From: Chlamydiota bacterium
GTDB lineage: Bacteria > Chlamydiota > Chlamydiia > Chlamydiales > Rhabdochlamydiaceae
Assembly: GCA_016866585.1 (NCBI GenBank)
Contig: VGMB01000060.1
Location: 1 to 8,224, forward strand
Length of the DNA: 8,224 nt
Direction: 5' to 3'
A program made the translations under genes and the position numbers. Positions within the stretch are counted from its first letter, which is position 1. The number at the start of each line of letters is the position of its first letter. A model generated the notes under the pieces. It had not been told where the DNA came from. It did not search any database and saw only the letters and a program-made list of their open reading frames with translations. Positions 5,761 to 8,224 of this stretch are shown piece by piece.

Positions 5761-6639
5761 TCATAATTGCCATTTTTTCTTTTCCCTTTCCAGATGTAAA
5801 GAGCTTATCTTTTCACTTATAAAATGAAGTGCTATGTCGATAATTGGTGAAGAGTCTTTTTTTATAAGGGCGATCTGCGCTTGTTGTAGCTCGGGTAAAT
5901 AGGTAAGGGGTGTGAATTCTGGACCTATTAAATCTTTAGGCAGTACGCTAATTCCAAGTCCTGCTCTGACAGCGGATAAATTACCAGCAAGTGATGCACT
6001 GGAAAAAACTATGCGGTAAGAAATCTTGCCCTGGGATAGTGCTTGAAGAGCCCTCTTACGAAATACGCAAGGAGTGGGCGATAAGACTAGTGGCAGTTCC
6101 TCCGCCGGCATCTGCTTAATGAACTTACTGTTTTTGGCGGCAACCCAAACAAGAGGTTCAGACCAAATTTGTTCACTGCCAGGAAATGGAGAATGAGGAT
6201 CTTGTTTGATAAGAATAAGATCAAATTCATTCGATCCTATTCCTTCGATCAAGCGCTCTGTAAAATCACACTTTACCTCAAGTTCTATGTCTTTGTATGT
6301 TTGGGTAAAATCAGAAAGGATAGAAGGTAGATAACTAAAGGCTATGTCTTCAGGTGTTCCGAAGCGAATTTTCCCTTTAACTTTGGGCAAGATAAATTGC
6401 GATAAGAGCTCTTTCTCTATTTGTAGCATTTTTTCAGCATAAGGAACTAAAAGCTCTCCAAATGAAGACAAAGATACATTTCGATTGTCCCTTATAAAAA
6501 GTTTGTTACCAAGAAGAATCTCAAGTTTAGCTATCTGCATACTAATGGTAGCTTGTGTCCTTCCGAGAATCACAGATGCCTTAGTAAAATTTTTAATCTC
6601 AGATATTTTTAAAAATGTTTTTAAAAGGTCTGTATCCAT
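5761..6639 (-). CDS. LysR-family transcriptional regulator
   Basis: The 292-residue length is normal for LysR-type regulators (about 290-330). Residues 1-60 form the winged helix-turn-helix: FLKISEIKNFTKAS, then the recognition helix around T28-Q-A-T-I-S-M-Q-I-A-K-L-E, then the wing L-G-N-K-L-F-I-R. A linker helix (~61-85) leads to a periplasmic-binding-like effector domain (~88-285) with the usual G-K-I-R-F-G-T opening and the late motif V-R-A-G-L-G-I-S-V-L-P at ~224-234. The inducer is unknown. The gene is divergent from an SbtA-type permease, with 92 bp between start codons. LysR regulators usually control the divergent neighbour and themselves, and a symmetric T-N11-A site lies in the gap. 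In cyanobacteria, carbon-responsive LysR proteins (CmpR, CcmR/NdhR) control bicarbonate transporters, so carbon sensing is a reasonable guess, but the sequence does not prove it. The ribosome-binding site is weak (AAGAAAAACC before ATG), consistent with low expression. Confidence 0.93.
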   Translation of the reverse strand: MDTDLLKTFLKISEIKNFTKASVILGRTQATISMQIAKLEILLGNKLFIRDNRNVSLSSFGELLVPYAEKMLQIEKELLSQFILPKVKGKIRFGTPEDIAFSYLPSILSDFTQTYKDIELEVKCDFTERLIEGIGSNEFDLILIKQDPHSPFPGSEQIWSEPLVWVAAKNSKFIKQMPAEELPLVLSPTPCVFRKRALQALSQGKISYRIVFSSASLAGNLSAVRAGLGISVLPKDLIGPEFTPLTYLPELQQAQIALIKKDSSPIIDIALHFISEKISSLHLEREKKKWQL

Positions 6640-6643
6640 TATA

Positions 6644-6673
6644 TTGATTGGTTTTTCTTATTATTACTATAAT
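6644..6673 (+). promoter_or_regulatory. Promoter of the SbtA-family permease gene
   Basis: TTGATT (6644-6649) and a perfect TATAAT (6668-6673) are separated by 18 nt. Initiation near 6680 would give a leader of about 52 nt before the ATG at 6732. The -10 element is inside the right half of the 6658-6678 inverted repeat, so a protein bound there would directly affect polymerase access. Confidence 0.6.
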
Positions 6674-6678
6674 AATAA
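6658..6678. promoter_or_regulatory. Perfect inverted repeat with LysR box (T-N11-A), putative operator
   Basis: TTATTATTA (6658-6666), a 3-nt CTA centre and TAATAATAA (6670-6678) form a perfect 9-3-9 dyad. T6662 and A6674 satisfy the symmetric T-N11-A rule of LysR-type binding sites. It is the only strong dyad in the gap between the divergent LysR and permease genes and overlaps the permease -10 box. Simple ATT/AAT content makes chance symmetry easier, hence moderate confidence. Confidence 0.6.
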
Positions 6679-6691
6679 TCGATTTTCCCTA

Positions 6692-6720
6692 TTTACAGCA
6701 ATTGATTACACTGTGGTCAA
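6692..6720 (-). promoter_or_regulatory. Candidate promoter of the LysR gene
   Basis: On the minus strand TTGACC (6720-6715, 5 of 6 to TTGACA) is followed after 17 nt by TGTAAA (6697-6692, 4 of 6 to TATAAT). Initiation near 6685 would place the inverted repeat inside the early transcribed region of the LysR gene, a layout compatible with autorepression. Confidence 0.35.
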
Positions 6721-6726
6721 AAGGAG
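6721..6726 (+). promoter_or_regulatory. Ribosome-binding site that sets the permease start
   Basis: AAGGAG is 5 nt upstream of the ATG at 6732. The frame extends back to a TTG at 6648, but that extension is translated from the promoter and operator DNA and has no ribosome-binding site, so 6732 is the start. Confidence 0.85.
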
Positions 6727-6731
6727 AATAC

Positions 6732-7712
6732 ATGTCTACATTACTTTTTTCGCTGAAGAGTCTGTGCAATATTCAGCCTTTGGCATTTGCTATTGGAGCG
6801 CTATGCGCTAGATACTTGCCACAAAAGCTGAGTGTGGAAAAATTTGGTAAAATTTTATCGCTTATAGTCCTTCTTTGCCTCGGCATCAAGGGGGGTGGGG
6901 CTTTGGGATGTAATAAGGTTTTTTTTAAAGAATTTTTGTTATTGGTTGTTTCTGGGATGGCAGTAGGCTTTCTACAACCTTTTATTTCATTTTTCATTCT
7001 GCGTTTTTTTAATTTAGTAAGTACAGCTACGGCTGCAGCCATCAGCGCTTGCTTTGGTTCGATTAGTGTTATGACATTTGCTATTGCAGTTGTTTTCCTA
7101 GATTCGTTTTCTATAAAGTATAACCCTTCTATTATTGCTGTTTGCGCCTTGATGGAAATACCTGCGATACTTTCAGGTCTTTATCTTGCTAAGAAATATG
7201 AAAATACACAGTCAGTACCTAATGTCTCATGGCTTTCTAACATCAAACATTGTTTTTTTGATCGTAATATCCTTGCTTTAACTTTTGGGATTCTTTTTGG
7301 GTATATTTGTAATGTTTTTTCCTTGGCGCATATCCTACAGCCTGTCATTTCTTCATGGCAAGTATGTGTTGTGGTATTTCTATCCATAATGGGAGTAAGA
7401 GTCGGAAAAAAAATTAAGCAGCAGGGATTTTTAAATGGTAAAATTGTCCTTTTTGGGATCATCATGCCACTTATTGGTGGAATGATCGGTTGTGTAGTTT
7501 CTAAGATCTTAGGTCTTGATCTTGGCACAGCGTGTCTTTTTACTACCCTTATAGCTTCATGCTCTTACATCGCCGTTCCTGCTGTTATGACAACAGCTCT
7601 GCCTCATGCTCAAGAAAACATTTACTTAAGCCTGTCTCTTGCGATAGTTTTCCCGTTTAATATTATTATTGGCATACCTATTTATTATAGCACGCTTTCA
7701 GCTTTGATCTGA
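6732..7712 (+). CDS. SbtA-family (Sbt_1) sodium-dependent bicarbonate-type permease
   Basis: The gene encodes 326 residues, almost all hydrophobic, fitting about ten membrane helices in two sets of five. Set one is at ~14-153: TM2 contains G-I-K-G-G-G-A-L (51-58), TM4 has S-A-C-F-G-S-I-S (~105-112) and TM5 has A-L-M-E-I-P-A-I-L (~139-147). A ~25-residue loop follows, then set two at ~178-320 with I-L-A-L-T-F-G-I-L-F-G, I-A-S-C-S-Y-I-A-V-P (~274-283) and a final Gly/Pro/Ile-rich helix. These map in order onto cyanobacterial SbtA (KIGLTGGMA, SGSTMAA, MDIPAL, AASSSDISGP, GIPSANPSAY). Cyanobacterial SbtA imports bicarbonate with sodium across the inner membrane. Differences here are Glu for Asp in M-(D/E)-I-P-A, Cys-Ser-Tyr for Ser-Ser-Asp, and a much shorter central loop, so the substrate could be another small anion. 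No SbtB-like PII partner is seen. It is divergent from, and probably controlled by, the LysR gene. Confidence 0.85.
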   Translation: MSTLLFSLKSLCNIQPLAFAIGALCARYLPQKLSVEKFGKILSLIVLLCLGIKGGGALGCNKVFFKEFLLLVVSGMAVGFLQPFISFFILRFFNLVSTATAAAISACFGSISVMTFAIAVVFLDSFSIKYNPSIIAVCALMEIPAILSGLYLAKKYENTQSVPNVSWLSNIKHCFFDRNILALTFGILFGYICNVFSLAHILQPVISSWQVCVVVFLSIMGVRVGKKIKQQGFLNGKIVLFGIIMPLIGGMIGCVVSKILGLDLGTACLFTTLIASCSYIAVPAVMTTALPHAQENIYLSLSLAIVFPFNIIIGIPIYYSTLSALI

Positions 7713-7790
7713 TTTGGTCTTCAATCACAATCGATTGAAAAATAGTTGTTTTAATTATTCCTAAAAAGATGGAAATTTTTTGCATGAGTT

Positions 7791-7818
7791 CTTTGCCGCA
7801 ACTGATGGTGCGGCAGAG
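7791..7818. other. GC-rich hairpin, function unknown
   Basis: CTTTGCCGCA (7791-7800) pairs with TGCGGCAGAG (7809-7818) over 10 bp with one T-G pair around an 8-nt loop. It is far more stable than anything else in this AT-rich gap. No T-run follows on either strand, so it is not a standard intrinsic terminator. It could mark the 3' end of the permease transcript or belong to a small RNA. Confidence 0.5.
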
Positions 7819-8127
7819 AGAAACAGAGTAGTGCAGCCTTGTAAAAAGAGACAAAAGATAACAGAGTATACTCAAGGAGTTTTGGTTGTTGTTTTTGTGA
7901 ATATATCATCGCAAATATGATTTGTTATCTATGCTTAGAAAATAAACTTGTATACATGGATATAGGATAATACAGTTTTTTTTCTGTTAAACCCTTTAAA
8001 AAATCAACCCAATTACAGAACGTTTCTCATGCTTATTTCGATAAACTATTTGGACTAACTCACATGCATTTAAATATCTATTTGAAAATAATCAGTGAAT
8101 GAAAAAAGTGATAGATGTATTACTAAT

Positions 8128-8140
8128 CCTTTCAGAAAGG
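8128..8140 (+). promoter_or_regulatory. Hairpin overlapping the ribosome-binding site of the lipoprotein gene
   Basis: CCTTT (8128-8132) can pair with AAAGG (8136-8140) around a 3-nt loop. The second arm is most of the AAAGGG Shine-Dalgarno (8136-8141) that lies 9 nt before the ATG at 8151. The stem is only 5 bp, so any effect on translation would be modest. Confidence 0.35.
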
Positions 8141-8150
8141 GAAAAGTGTT

Positions 8151-8224
8151 ATGCGTTACTATTGGTCTGTTTTTTCTGTCACTATGGTGATGTCTTGCAG
8201 TTTATACTCCTTAGTTAGACCGGA
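8151..8224 (+). CDS. Partial putative lipoprotein (N-terminal 24 residues)
   Basis: The frame opens at ATG 8151, 9 nt after AAAGGG (8136-8141), and runs off the right edge after 24 codons. The sequence starts M-R-Y-Y-W-S-V-F, continues with a hydrophobic core and reaches V-M-S-C at residues 13-16. This resembles a short lipoprotein signal peptide with a lipobox (small residue before Cys16). Lipid attachment at Cys16 and an envelope location are therefore likely. The core is short and contains one Thr and several Ser, and Met at the -2 position is tolerated rather than ideal. Nothing of the mature domain is visible, so the function is unknown. Confidence 0.6.
   Translation, partial: MRYYWSVFSVTMVMSCSLYSLVRP

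Larger units (their letters stand above)
7713..8150. other. Intergenic region between permease and lipoprotein genes
   Basis: No convincing gene or RNA gene. All frames are short or lack a ribosome-binding site. A small hairpin lies just after the permease stop: TTCAATC (7720-7726) pairs with GATTGAA (7733-7739) around 6 nt, without a T-run. A stronger hairpin lies at 7791-7818. Toward the right end the sequence becomes AT-rich, with an ACAG-T8-CTGT element near 7973-7988. I see no good -35/-10 pair for the gene at 8151. Confidence 0.5.

Noticed and set aside
6648..6731. TTG start extending the permease by 28 residues
   Set aside because: The extension is translated from the promoter and operator DNA, has no ribosome-binding site, and the ATG at 6732 has AAGGAG 5 nt upstream.
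6485..6811. Plus-strand 108-codon open frame across the LysR start, the gap and the permease start
   Set aside because: It is antisense to the LysR N-terminus and out of frame with the permease; no ribosome-binding site.
6773..7528. Two minus-strand open frames inside the permease gene
   Set aside because: They are antisense shadows with Pro/Lys/Thr-rich composition that mirrors hydrophobic codons of the permease.
7720..7739. Hairpin TTCAATC/GATTGAA as an intrinsic terminator of the permease gene
   Set aside because: The stem is AT-rich and the plus-strand 3' flank is A-rich rather than T-rich, so it does not fit the intrinsic terminator pattern.
7678..7875. Minus-strand 65-codon open frame
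   Set aside because: It starts at TTG without a ribosome-binding site, overlaps the permease 3' end in antisense, and runs through the 7791-7818 hairpin.
1..8224. CRISPR arrays, insertion sequences, tRNA and rRNA genes
   Set aside because: I looked for regular repeats with spacers, terminal inverted repeats with transposase frames, and cloverleaf or rRNA signatures, and found none.

Overview
The window looks like a piece of an intracellular, host-manipulating bacterium with an AT-rich genome. The best fit is an amoeba- or arthropod-associated member of the Chlamydiae (Simkania-, Rhabdochlamydia- or Parachlamydia-like). This is inference: it rests on leucine-rich-repeat (LRR) and ubiquitin-ligase-like proteins with eukaryotic features and on low G+C. 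There is no rRNA or other strong taxonomic marker here, and another intracellular lineage cannot be excluded.

Region 1 (1-3489) starts with a partial minus-strand gene cut by the left edge (ATG at 498). It is divergent from a 477-residue plus-strand protein (569-2002) whose C-terminal half holds two copies of a degenerate U-box-like module. A bidirectional terminator hairpin (2016-2052) separates that gene from a convergent LRR gene (2059-3114, minus). The LRR gene resembles the substrate-recognition half of an IpaH/SspH effector but has no catalytic half. An intergenic stretch with an extremely AT-rich core follows (3115-3489).

Region 2 (3490-5445) holds the centrepiece: a 651-residue LRR-NEL protein. 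It has the full IpaH/SspH/SlrP architecture: helical pre-LRR segment, 22-23-residue LRRs, C-cap with a GPR motif, and the NEL E3-ubiquitin-ligase domain with an intact CxD motif at Cys476/Asp478. Regions 1 and 2 together look like a small cluster of effectors, at least two of them related to ubiquitin-ligase folds. Secretion by a type III system is inferred; no secretion genes are in the window.

Region 3 (5446-5760) has no intact gene. It carries what looks like a decayed minus-strand reading frame and a GC-rich hairpin.

Region 4 (5761-7712) is a classic divergent regulator-target pair: a LysR-type regulator (minus) and an SbtA-family (Sbt_1) sodium-dependent bicarbonate-type permease (plus). 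In the 92-bp gap a perfect 9-3-9 inverted repeat, itself containing a T-N11-A LysR box, overlaps a perfect TATAAT -10 element for the permease. This suggests direct control of the permease by the LysR protein.

Region 5 (7713-8224) is non-coding with two hairpins, followed by the first 24 codons of a probable lipoprotein running off the right edge.
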